In this document: one piece after another, positions 33,701 to 46,100 of the stretch
Numbering within the stretch: position 1 is the stretch's first letter
Layout: each line of letters begins with the position of its first letter
Notes under the pieces: model-generated
The model's input: only the letters and a program-made list of their open reading frames with translations
Told to the model about the DNA's origin: nothing
Database searches by the model: none
Translations under genes and position numbers: made by a program
DNA from: Aphelocoma coerulescens
Lineage: Eukaryota; Chordata; Aves; Passeriformes; Corvidae
Reading direction: 5' to 3'
Assembly (NCBI RefSeq): GCF_041296385.1
Contig: NW_027184085.1
Coordinates: 56,325,109 to 56,389,108, forward strand
DNA length: 64,000 bases

Positions 33701-36700
33701 GCTCATTGCCTTTCAACTGAGGTCACCATGTTACTTCCTGTATCCTGTTTTCTGGTCCATTTCAAGCCTCATATCAATTGTTGACATGGAGTTTGTTGAT
33801 GAACGTGCCCTAAGAGGACCATAAACCAATTTGTGGAGCAAATTAGAAGGTTATGAAAGCGATGACATACCCAGTGATTTTCCACTCTCTATCTTGTGTA
33901 TGCATCTTAATTTCCAGATAGCTGCATCACAAAATGAAAAGAGTTAATAGCCTTCTTGTTCTTTGTGTTCCCCTTCCCCCTTCTGTTAGGTTTCAGTGGA
34001 CTATTTCAATAAAAGGAAAATGGAACACTATTCACTAGAAAACAGTTATTCAGGTACGATAATTTGTACTTTATGTCATATTATAATGGTGAGTGTAAAT
34101 TTTCCTTTGAACCATGTTTTATTAACATTTTTTTTCCACAGAGTTACATCAAAAGACTCTATAAATAAGTGATGTGCTCAGCCTGCCAGCTCTTACATGC
34201 ATACCAATTACCTCTATTGGTTTCAGGACACGTAGTCAGTATTTTAAACAACCCAGATAATATTGCAAACTGAAATATTCAACATCTCCATCTTGGTATG
34301 CTGTCACCATGCAGAGAATGATTATAATTGGTAATCAGTTTCACTGCTGGTAAGTTGAGTGGCATGATGCATTTTATATCCATGCCTATGTCAAACTCAA
34401 TTAACATTCTAACATGGTATATTTCAGACAGAGAGCTAATCTGAGGGAACAACACAATTATTTTTTTGATGTTCAAAATTCTCAGTTTTGTGAAGAGAAG
34501 AAATTGAAGCACAAATACATTTATTAATACTGTAGCATTTTCTATTTTTAATTCCTAAAGGAAGAGGATACAAAATAGATCTTCCATCCCAAATTCCTGC
34601 TTTTAGTGGGGCATGCCAATGACATGAGAAACTGCAGAAATAAAAAATGATCAGGATTTTTCTTTTTCATTACACACTGCTGTGTGAAGGTATGACATTC
34701 ATTATGATACAGTGAACTGAAAAAGGCTTAATTCTTAAGGAAAAGATATTGATCTATCAAGGCTGATTTTTATTGTTTTTTTTAATAGTCACAAGCATCA
34801 CAGTGCTTTTTCTAATTCCACATAAACAAATGCTTAAACAAAATCAAAAAGAAAAGGCTTATATATGTAACCTCTTTAAAAGAAATTAGGAGGTTGAAGA
34901 GGGCAGATAAAAGATGCGACATTGTGGAACTCGCCATCACTGAAAAATCTTGTCCCCACTCCCACACTTCTCTTACAGGCTATGCATTTTCCTATCACTC
35001 ATAACATCAGTTTGTAATAATGTAGTGGGCTTTATAGCACAGAATGGAACAGATAAAACACCTGAAATATCTTTTAATAACAAAAAGCCCCAACTCTGGT
35101 TGCTAGATACTACACAACTGTGTAGAGTAGTCCTGTTCCACCCATGTTTAGTTTGTTGTATTATCAGACAGGTAGTCACAACTTGCTGATCCTGACTGTC
35201 ACTGGCCTGACAAAAGCGGCATCATTTTGCTGAGATATCTTCTCCTAATGGGTTCTTGTATATGCAGTATACTGGAACACATGAAAATATAACCTCTCTG
35301 TTGAAACAAAGAGTGATAATTCTGAAGTTCAAAAGATAAGCAAAAATTTGGTAGCATCAACTTTGATTCTTTTGAGAGAGAATCAGAACTCACTTGGTGG
35401 CAGCTGAGATTGGCTGAAGTTAAAATAAATGCAATCATATTTTTCTTGAAGTATTTGAACCTAGACTTGAGTCTGAAAAACTGGCTTGGAAATCCTGAAG
35501 GAGCAAGGCTATCTGACAGTTCTAGCATAGTTAAATCTTTCTGAGGGATTTTGGTCTTCAGAACATGAAGAAATTGTCGATGAAGTAACTGACCTCAGCT
35601 TTAAGTTGTGTGAGCAGGACCATGCAAAATAGACTGCAGGAGAATCCTTCTTGAGCAGAATCCTGAAAATTTGACCATTGCTACCTTTTGATCCTCCAGA
35701 ACGGAGAAGTGCAACAGAGCATATTCTAATGAAACCTGACCAAAGACTGACATGACTGGTTTGTGTGCCACAAAGTCTGGTCCACTCTGAATTTTTGTGA
35801 ACTGCAAGTAGAAATATCAAAAGAATATTTTATTTCTGGAAGAAGTAGAGGCATGCTTTGCCTTTTCACGAAAGATGGATCAGGATGTCAAAAACTCATA
35901 TCTTTACATCTCAAGAGAAAGACAGGTATTCTTTTCATTGCTCTCTCTCCCTTCCTCTACAATCACAACTTCAAGGTTATGCTCTTTTATTTAGTTCTGC
36001 TAATACCTGTAGGCTGGTGCAGACCTTTTCTGAACAGGGTATAGACTGTAATCTTTATGATGATGTACTGTTGTCTCTCCTGTTCTTAACCATTGAAGCC
36101 TAGATAAAGTCTTCATATTACCTGATGAAATAATCAGAATAATTCTGTACTTATTGGAAGCTGTTCTGAGAAGTTATTGATATAAAGATGATTCATCATT
36201 TTCTGGGTACCAACCGTGTCTCTGGTTTGGACATATTGATTTTCCTTACACCATTTGCTATGATGATTCCTTGGGGAGTATCAGCATTTGGTAACAGGAC
36301 AGAAAGCAGGTATATATAAGTCAATTTCTCTCTTTACCTCAATAGAAAATTTCAACATGTTATTAATTATTTTTGACATTTAAATGAAATGTCCCATTAA
36401 TATTAACATTTTAGGATTGCTAGGAATAAGCTTTCTACCCTTTTCTTTATTCAAAATATACTTTACATGAGCAGTCTGGCTATAAGCCATGGGGAATAAT
36501 GTTTGCACTATATCATTGCAAAGAGTTTTTCTCAATGTTAACTTAGCTGTTCCTGGGAGGGGCAAATAAACCTGATGTCACATCTGACCACTCTATTTCC
36601 CTGAAAAGCAATATATTCAATATGGCAACAGCCCTTCTTTAGGCAGTGCCATTTACACAGACCATGTTTCTGTTTATCCCAAGACTAACTTGCAACAGCA

Positions 36701-39100
36701 CTGCACAGTATTTTGGCTACAGGGCTGATTAATGTAACACATTCATAGCAGGACTCCAGGCAGTGCAGTTTCAATCCTTGACACTGGCTAACATGTACAG
36801 TATATTTACTCAGTGGCAGAATTGTCTGTGTTTTGAATATTGTCACAGATTAGGTTCACTTTAACAATTTGAGGATTTTTTTATAATTTATCAACTCCAG
36901 AGAATGTCTGAACACTTTTTCTCTCTCTTGATAATGGTCATCATCTCAGTAGGAGCAGAAAGGGTGAAATGTCCATTGTTCTGCAATAGACTTCTATGGT
37001 TGCTGTGGACTAAAGTGTATTCATGTGACATATTTGCTTTAGTACAGTGAGCTGAATCCAGTGTACTGTGTGAAGACTATCTGATTCTGTCAGTAGCCTT
37101 ATTAAAAGGCATGGTTGGAGAATAAATATATGAAATGAGATCCTGGCGTCTGACAATTATTATTGCTATAATGTTAATTAGGAAAATACTAAAATCATGA
37201 CAACCTATATCATATCTGCTGCACTAATGTCTGGACAATTTTTATTATTTAAAACATCCATTGCTGCATTTTAAGTTGCAGATGTGTCTACATTCAGTGA
37301 TGGCTGGGAATAATAATATGGAAGATTTTGCCATTACCAGGAATCCCTTTCTTGAAGCCATTTCCCCTCTTCCTTATTTGTCTTCAGTCATCCAAATGGG
37401 ACAGTTAATATTTAATTCTCATTTATTTCATAATTTCTTTTCTAAATTATATGTTACATATATTATATATATTATCATATAATGACTTACGGTAACAAAA
37501 GAGATTAAAAGAAAATTTAGGAATGCAGCACTGATTGTAAAATAACTATGGTGCCAAAACATTTCTGCCCATAAATTAAACTTCCTTCTTTCTTAAAAAA
37601 CAGCCTTTGACATCAGTGGCCTCATCTATCAGACTCATCTTTCATTTCCTTTTTGCTTTTATCATAGTCTGGACTCACGGAATATATAGGAAATAATAGT
37701 TCACATTAAAACAATGGCAGAGAAGGCATCCATGGTACTTTCATGACTCATTATTTCTGTGACTTTTTCAGATTTTCAGAATCACGAGAACTGGCCTATT
37801 TGAGTATCCTTGTATCTGCATTTCAAAAAGACATGACACAGACCTGACCTCCTTTCCAAGTAGACTATGCATATACTTATGTAGTAGGCTTTTCTGGTAA
37901 AATATTTGTAGAAGGCTAATTTCAGTCTGGAAAGCTTTGTGAGAATGATTATACTATACATACATTTCAAAAGATATTTTCTCACAAATAATCAACAAAA
38001 AATAGAAATAATATCATACTATTTCTGAGATCAATCTTAGTAACATAATTCTCAATTCACATTTAGAAACTGAGATCAAACACTCATAAATAAGTGACTT
38101 GTGATTAATTCAGGGGGTAGATGATTTTTTACAAATTTTTGTGAGATTTAGCTGACAATATATCTGGCATGTAATGCTTTCTTCACAGAAATTTCCTAAG
38201 TGGTGCCAGATGTTCTTCCACACTAATTGTTATAGCTTCTTGTACCTGCACTCTTCAATTTCTACAATTTTCCCTCCAATAGTTGTCATCCAGTACTTCC
38301 CACCAGCTCTGTTTTATTGTGCCTCTTCTTTACAGACCTTCATCTTCTGTCACATGCCAAACCCAGCTCCATGTTTCCTTCAGCTTCACCTCTGTGTCAC
38401 ACAAGTGCTCTGAATTTCTCTTGCTTTTTAAATGACTTCATAACACCCACTCCTTAAATGACATCTACAAGCAATTATCAGGTCAGTTATGGGACATTAA
38501 CATCTAGTGATGGACAATGTAGCTATTTTTTAAAATTATCATGTAGTTCTGTACAGAAATAAATGTAGAGCATACAAAAACTACAATTTTCATGTGCTTT
38601 ATTTAATGACTTCATTTCTTCTTATTCATGATATAGTTATTCCTTTTTTTTTTTTGGTTGATGATAGTTTCTCATCTATTTCTCCATCTTTGGAACCTAG
38701 CTATATCTGCAGCTTATGAGATAAAAAACTCAATAAATATTAAAACAATGTTCAAACCATGAGCTACTTTAGCAACTTTATACACATCATGTCAAAATAA
38801 AGATGTAAAGACAGATACCCTGACAAAAGACAGCTTGGGGCTATGGCAGTCTCTCCAGAGCAGTTTCCACAAGACTTCCAAGAAACAGTGAGAGACATGA
38901 TTAATGGCAGATAGAAACTTGATAGCATTTGTTGGGGCTGGTTTCATTTTGCAAATGAGGGGCATCCCTGCCTTCTCCCATGGAGATCGACAGCCACCCT
39001 CCCTGTACTGACCTGTGCTTATGTCAGGGTTCCCCATGGGTGTACTCATTTCAAAATATTTGTGTGAGATGAGGAAACACAAGGTTTTATTTACTTTCCT
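30717..39100. other. unique AT-rich DNA, no gene recognised
   Basis: About 8.4 kb. It includes a segment at 32700-33400 with the even composition often seen in conserved noncoding DNA (reported as a finding), TA-rich sequence at 37445-37482 and a poly-T run near 38643-38656. Open frames at 35199-35820 (minus) and 35763-36103 (plus) are around 100 codons with no recognisable product. Confidence 0.45.
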
Positions 39101-40130
39101 AGAAAGTTGTGTTGTGTGTAGGGACCTCAGCTGGGAAGGCCCTCAGCCACTGTTACAAAATCACCCAGGAAACAGGAGATACTTGGAAAACAGAGAACAA
39201 GGCTCTGTTGAGGGAGTTTTCCTGGTATGGGTCAGAATGGGCTCCTCAAGGATTGTACTTCTTGGAGAGACAAGGTTTAAGTGGTGGGGATTACAGCAGT
39301 GCAGGATGTGGGAGATGGCTGGGGACCCATGGCAAGTATATGGAGCCACCCCTGACACTGACAGAAGCAGCGCAGGAAAGAACGTCCACGCTGGTCCATG
39401 ACTGTCAGCTGGAGAAACACAGGCAGATCCTGCAAAGCTGTGTTTGAGAAAGGCCCCAGCTGCCAGGGCTGAAGATGCACTCTGGGGAGGACACAGGTGC
39501 CAAAGGGAGACAGGAGCCCCTGACAGACAGCCGCCATGGGACACATGCCAAGGCAGGGACACCCCCAAGGCACCATGGCCATGGGGAGCCTGTACAAGGC
39601 CAGGAAAATCCCTGAAGGATTGTGGCCAGGGAAGATCCTGTAACCTGTGAAAACAGGGGGACATGAGCATGGGAACAGGGGAGGACAGGTCCACAACTAA
39701 GTGTTTGTGTTTGTATTTGTGTGTCAATACTTGCACCTGTTTTTTCCTCAGTTTTACCTGAACCTGGTCAGCAGTTAGACAGTAGGCTAGGAGAGCTTGC
39801 CTGATTAAAGATGCTGCTTGTGCCAGAGCTGAGAGCAGTGGCAATGGAGGCATCTGCCAGGTACAGTCAGCTCCTACCAGCAGCCAGGCAGCAGCACACA
39901 ACATGCTTCCAGCACTGCCTCCACCTTCTCTCCCAACAATCCTGTGCCCTCTGCACTGCGCTGGTGCCACGGCTCACGTGTCACAGGAATAAGTGCCTGA
40001 GACAGCAGCATGCAAGACTGAAGCTTACTTTAATGTTTTCTTCTTCCATAACTTTCAGGCCTTTCAGCTTCTGCAAGCTTCAGATGTCTTTTTTTCCAGT
40101 GGAAATTTCAAAGTAAGGGCTGGGTGGAGG
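39101..40130 (-). other. GC-rich 1-kb segment of unknown origin, possibly an LTR or other repeat
   Basis: This segment is clearly richer in G and C than the DNA on either side. It carries the window's longest open frame, 269 codons on the minus strand (39161-39970), beginning with GTG; the first in-frame ATG is 22 codons later. The translated product is rich in Pro, Ser, Leu, Cys and His, has no domain I recognise and overlaps other open frames of 112-139 codons, as expected where stop codons are rare. An AATAAA on the minus strand (39091-39086) and a TATATAC-like site (about 39336-39342) on that strand would fit a minus-strand LTR of about 1 kb, but I find no convincing TG...CA ends with matching flanks. 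Strand and identity are tentative. Confidence 0.3.
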
Positions 40131-40647
40131 AGGGGAAAAAAAACAGCCTAAAGACAGACATTGACATGTAACATGACAACATACAGGAGATGGTCCAGAG
40201 CCACAGGATACATTACTTCTAGCCTCACATGAAAATTGGATGTATTCATTTTGTCAGTTTAAAAATACAAAGTTGTGTAAACATATCCATTAACAAACAG
40301 CACAATCTTGGACAAAGCGTCTGGGGGTGTTCAAAGCTGGTTCCCTAATAGAGTGTCATATATGTGAGCAGATAAATAAGGGCTGCAGAAGTTTTGGGTA
40401 GAAACTTCACAGAAGTATGACTGCCAAGAGTGCAGAGGGAATACAGCTGGCTTTGTAGGATGGCTGTGGCATTCTCGGACTGCGAAGCCTTGCTGAGCCC
40501 TGTGAAGGCAATGAAATCAACCCACTAAATAGTTAATGTCCTGTCACATACCTCTGCTTACACCTGTCAGATACTCCCAGATGTTTATATTGCCCATCCA
40601 TGATGGTCAGCCTGGGACCCGGTGGTGTAGACAAGCACACTGTTAGG

Positions 40648-40689
40648 AGACAGATCAAGTAATTCCTCGCTGAAGACAGATCAAGTAAT
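40648..40689. repeat. 16-bp direct repeat with 26-bp period
   Basis: AGACAGATCAAGTAAT occurs at 40648-40663 and again at 40674-40689 with no mismatches, separated by 10 bases. A local tandem duplication. Confidence 0.9.
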
Positions 40690-42059
40690 GTCTTTTAGAC
40701 AACAACAGCACAGGATGTGCAGGACTGCAGTCTAACTATAAAAACAATTTAATTTGCTATTCTCAAACAGTTCTCTGTAGTCCTTCTTCCTCTCTCTTCA
40801 TAAATACAGTGTATTTTTCAAACACCAAGCTTAACACTGTTGTAAGGGAAAGACTGATTACACCGACTGTAGCTAAACAGAAAATCTGGAGTTGCTGAAG
40901 GCTGCAAGAGCTAAACTCACACTTAATAAATTGAGCCCAACCTACCCTTGCCACAAACACACTATCAGCCATGCTAAATGGAAACACATATTTTTAAGGC
41001 AGGGAAATTAATTAAAATTATATGCTATGTTTATAAGCGTCCTGATGTCCTTCCAGATTTGTGCTGAAATACTCCTAACAACAGAGCTGGTCTCTTCCCT
41101 ACTCTCTGAAGCTAAAAAGCTTCTGCACTGTTTATGTTCAAGTAGGGTTTTTGAATATAATGGGAAAACTGCAATGGTAAACATACTATATAGCACAATT
41201 AAAACCTGTATTTAGTTATTTTTAAGTTGCAGATATTAGGGGTGGAATGTCAGTCTTTGGAATCAATCAAGGGAAAATTCTTCTAAGGGGATTTCAGAGG
41301 AAATTTTTTTTCAAAATAACAGAATAAGAAACTTCCTGTCATTAGGACTGCACATAAAAATTAAACAGCGATCCTTGGAGAATATAATAAGGGATAATCA
41401 GGTCCCTCTTCCTGTGTTTTGGGATATTCCACTTCAGTTTCTCATCTTTGCTTCTCTTAAAAGAGTTAAAGCCCTCTCATAGATCTGGAAAATACCCATT
41501 TACTCATATGTTATTCAAACTGACCATAGACTTGTCAAGTTGACAGGTTTTTGTCCCCCAAAGGAAAAGCACAGTTGCAGTTTCTCTCACAGTACATAGT
41601 TGGGGTGTAATAAATACAGAGGAAAGTGGTTCATTCTGGATGCCAGACACACACGAGTACCAGCTTTCCTGTCCTTGTCTCCCTTCAGACAAAAGACCTC
41701 AGCACACAAAACACAATGTCACCCGGAACCTGTCCAGATTAACCAATTATACACAAGTTGATAGCATCCCTGAAACCTTTTCTTTGTGACTTTAGACCTG
41801 TTTTGGAAATGTTATGATTCCCAGAAGACTTAAAACAAAGAGAAACAAACACTCTGCTTGGGTCAGAAAGCAAGTGACATTGAGCACAGAGGAGACGAAT
41901 GAAATCTGTGTTAATATGGAACATCCATTTATCACCCCACATGAACACACAAAGGTAATTTGTAAAACCACAATGTTTATTAAAACCAATTACAAACAGG
42001 TGCACTTGAAAATAATATGGCTTCCGTGATCTGCAATCTTATGAAAGAGATGAAACTTC

Positions 42060-42137
42060 TTAATTTTTTTTAATCTCCCTTCTCCCTTATTTTTTTCTTC
42101 TTTTCCTTTTCTTTTTCTTTATTTTTCTTTTCTCTTA
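42060..42137. repeat. pyrimidine-rich low-complexity tract
   Basis: Nearly all T and C over about 75 bases with a few A interruptions. Confidence 0.75.
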
Positions 42138-42937
42138 TGAGGTAAGGGAAAGCAACTATTAAGGAAAGATGATGCAGTTTCTCCTGGGTCATGCCACTGT
42201 GTTAAAAGTTCTGAGCAAACAGCATTGCCATCAAATGACCAAAATAACATTTTGTTGGTCAGTGTTTATTCCTATGTACAATGTACAACATATGCACTCA
42301 GTTCTGACAGCCTCTGGCCTGTTGTGTCCTCAAATGAGTGCCTAAGAAGCTCAATTATACTGATATATATATAGCTTGCTTATTTCTTATCTGATAAATG
42401 ATAAATCAAATATTATCACAGAAATTGTTGAAGTTACTTGAATAAATGGAATATTAATTTTAAACTAGATTATTCATGTACATGGAAATTACTTACCAGG
42501 CAAAGGTTTGAAAATTTGGTGTCTCCTTCTCCCTTTCTTTTTCTCCTCAAGACAAAGCAGTACGATTAGTTTAGTCTTTGTGAGCCATGTTTTTAGGCTT
42601 CTTTTACAGAACAGTTGGGGGCATATTAGAAAGATGTCTCTCCTTAGAGTGAGGTAAACAGAGCTAAGACCGGGGCAGCACTAGGCAGTGGTGTTATATC
42701 TCTTCTCTTAGTCATCCATATAGTTTGTGCATCCTGTTAATTTAAGAGTTTTCTTTGCAGTGACAGAACACTGTGGCTTCGTGTTCTGCTATGATTAAGC
42801 AGAACCTGCCTATCTGTGCAGTACTGCCACTGAGCAGTTGTTCCCCGTCCCACATTTCAGTGACTGTTCTTACCAAGAACAATATTCTGTAAAGCTTCTC
42901 TTTTTTTCTTTTTGCCTTTTTTTTCCCTTGGCTATTT

Positions 42938-43170
42938 ATCCAGTTTGTCAGAATCATTTTGTATTCTAAAGTTGCCCTCCAGCACTTGCCACTGCTTTTA
43001 GCCTGGTGTCATCTTCAAATGTACTAATTATACTCTACTCCATTATCTAGGTCATTAGTGACTGAAATAGTATGAGATTGGGAGCGGAGCTTTGGGGAAT
43101 CCCCACTTGATTCTTCTTTTCTGTTTTTGCAGTGCTCTGTTAGTAACTCTTCGGTAGGCTCGTGCAAGTG
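42938..43170 (-). mobile_element. old CR1-type LINE fragment, reverse-transcriptase region
   Basis: On the plus strand the order TCCAGTTTGTCAGAATCATT, then GGTGTCATCTTCAAATGTAC, 'tctactccattatctaggtcatta' and 'ctttggggaatcccca' matches the antisense of the CR1 ORF2 segment that follows the polymerase active site (the GTGTCATCTGCAAA block is the complement of the sequence encoding FADDT). It is more diverged than the other CR1 copies and lacks the 3' end, so it is an old internal fragment. The right edge is approximate. Confidence 0.62.
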
Positions 43171-46100
43171 TGGCATACTTTCATTACGCCTTTTTTTCCC
43201 CTAACTTCCTCTTTGAAATTAAGTGGTAGTGTGGCCTCTCTAAAAGGGGGTCTTGATGTTTCAGTTGCCCAAGTTGTTTGAAAGTTGTATACAACTCTCA
43301 GAATAAATCCTCATACTTCTGAATTCTTGCTGCCAAATAGTTTTGTTCCTCTATTTTCTGTAATTAGGTTATGCTGGTGTGACTGCCAGGTAGGCCCTTA
43401 CTATGCTGGTGCAGAATAAGGAAAGTATATGAAAAATTATCCTCGTGTTTAAAAGATGCCTCTTAAAAGACACTCATTATCTCTTGTTACTATCAAAAAT
43501 ACTTTCTAAAACTTGCTAGTTTCAGGAAACTACCTGTGTGTGGTAAATCTCTGCACACCTACTTCAAAAATTTTGGTTTAAAACTGTGTTTGTGTTTGTG
43601 AACTGTTCTTTTATTAAGAAATAAACGTTTCCCAAGCAATGTAGTGATGATGCAGTTTGTTCGCCGACTTTGTTAACATTTAGTGAGTAGAATAGCAGAA
43701 TCTCATTTCAGAGAATTGCTCCATAATTTCTTGCACCTACCATAAAAACAAGCAAATTGACACCCTGCCAGGAGTAGCCAGAGGAGATCTTAGGAGAGAG
43801 TTCATAATGATACTGTTGCCATATTGCATGCCTGTAAATAATTCATTAAGTCAACCACCCTTTTGTTTTAAGCAAACATGAGCAGATGCCTTCCTAAATT
43901 GGATGCAGACAACAGTTTTCAGCAAAACATTGTTGTAATATGACACTTAAAAAGAGTAACATTTTTCCTTTACTGATTTTTGAAGCGTTATCCACTCTGA
44001 TAATTCACGGTGATTACTTCTGCTACACATCAAGTCCTTCATTATTTTTCATCTATGCTTTCCACATTTTTGCTGTGTGATAGATTTCACAGTTAACTGT
44101 AGCATGGCAGAAAATGAAACAAATCTGCATGCAGTTAAGAGAGCTGACTTTTGCAGAAATCCAAAATACTAGTATTAATTATTTAATACAAGACCTGCAG
44201 CTCAGATGTTGTATTTGCTTTGTATTCAGAAAACAAAAAAAAACACTTCTAGGCATTTAAGTCTTCACTATGCTTTTAATTAAAAGACAATAAACAGGAA
44301 GTTTGGGGGTCCAAGCAAGAGGTTAAAGCTAGTATTTACACAGCTGATGACTCCTCAGTACTCAGCTTGTAAAGAGAGGTCACACCTTTAAAAATTCCAT
44401 ATTTATACTGTGTGGAAGTGTGTAAAATTCAGTCTTATCTGTAATTGTTGCATTTTTTTACCTGCTCAGTAGTGTGAAGACCCACGTGCAATTAAGAAGT
44501 GGTTTTTTATTTTTGCTGTTTATACTTTAAATTTTAGCAACCTCTTTTCTTGTGAACAATTTTCTGCATATAAATTCACCGAGCATGAGCTCTCCTTACA
44601 TGCATTTCTTTATACTGATTTCATTCCAAGTTTGTCTTTGAAAAAGCTTTGAAATAGGAAATAAGGATCTGGATGTATGAAAAAGTAAGTCCTGAAGAGT
44701 GCAATAAAATGTAATGGGTTCAATATTTTTCAAATATATTTTACTTTGTTACTCTGAAACACTTGTGGCAAGTTTTGCACCATCTCAGTCAATCATTAAA
44801 TTGCATTTCAAGTTTCTACAAAATTAGCTTTGCATTAAAAGTTTAGAAATTTCTATCAGGGCAGCTCCAACGTCTGTTCTGTCTATTATTTACTAGTAAA
44901 AAAAATGGAATATGTAAGCATCTTGATTTTATTAGTCCAGTTGATGTTTCAGTACCACTACTGTTTTGATTGTTTCATAAGACTCTGAGTCATTACCATA
45001 AAATACTTCTTCATATGAATTACATAACTTTTACAGTACAAAAAAAGTGTTTGAAAGTTACTTTTCTGGGGTTTAAAGTATAGTTAGACACAATATGTTT
45101 CAGTTAGTCTAGTTGAATCTGAAAGTGAATTAGACCTTTATTTTTCTATCAGTATTTCTTATGCTCATCGTAACACCTTCAGATATCTCTTTAATTTTTC
45201 CCTTCAACTTTTTTGAAGGGAGACATGAAAAATGCCATGGGGAATATGGCATGGGTGGAAAATGTAATTGGGAGAGTCTTAGGATCTTATGTCTTGAGGA
45301 ATTTTTATACCCTTCTAATCTCACAGGCTCTAGGACATCATCTAGTTATTTTTGCACTAAAGTCACAGTGCTTATTGTGACCTCCACTCAAGAGAAATTA
45401 TTTAGATACAAAATTTCTAGCCTTCCTTCAGTTATATATTATTGTCATACTTAACATTGTGGCATTCATTAAAAACATTTGTGTTTAATTCACACCTCTA
45501 ACCACGAGTCCTCTGAGGACTTTGTTTCTCATATGAGAGTTACAATGTAGACAATGAACATACAGGTGCAAAGTTAATTTCCTACTTAAGTATCATCAGG
45601 TTAAGGCCTTGGCAAAAATTAGAAGTACTTTTATAGTGAAAAGTCATAATGTTTTCCCAATTATTACGAATAGTGTAGATGAATTTTTATTCATCCATAA
45701 AGTTCTCTACACTGAAATGATTCACTCTTACAATGGATTAAAAATGTTCAATTAACTTTAAAATATTCCAAGAGAAAAATCAGTTTGTCAGACTGGGGGA
45801 CTAGAGGGACTAGTTCAAATGGTTAGATATTTTCTTGTGATGGGCAGGGAGGGTGGGGGCCTTGTGGGTTATGGGGTCAGGTTTATCACTTGGTGTATAA
45901 GAAATGATTTAATTATTCAAACATAGCCTGAAATTTTGTAATTTATGTCAGATATATGATATGCTGATTTTTCTGAATGCAACTGAAATCTCTTTCAGAA
46001 AGATTTACAGGGTTAATAACCTCCAGCTATTTTAAGTCACAGTCAATCTTCATGGAAGCAGCACAGAGATTATACACGGGGTTCATTTTCCCTGTGGTTA

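Larger units (their letters stand above)
40131..42937. other. unique DNA, no gene recognised
   Basis: Contains a short direct repeat at 40648-40689 and a pyrimidine-rich run at about 42060-42137. A 74-codon minus-strand frame (40763-40987) has a hydrophobic stretch but no splice or homology support. Confidence 0.45.

Noticed and set aside
35199..36103. Cluster of 80-110-codon frames on both strands, considered as a degraded retroviral or host gene
   Set aside because: Frames are broken and I could not match any conserved motif of reverse transcriptase, integrase or a host family.
39161..39970. 269-codon frame as a protein-coding gene
   Set aside because: It starts with GTG, has biased Pro/Ser/Cys/His composition, several competing frames and no recognisable domain. 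Kept as part of the GC-rich segment, not called a gene.
40763..40987. 74-codon minus-strand frame with a hydrophobic stretch, considered as a transmembrane exon
   Set aside because: No convincing acceptor or donor at its edges and no recognisable family.
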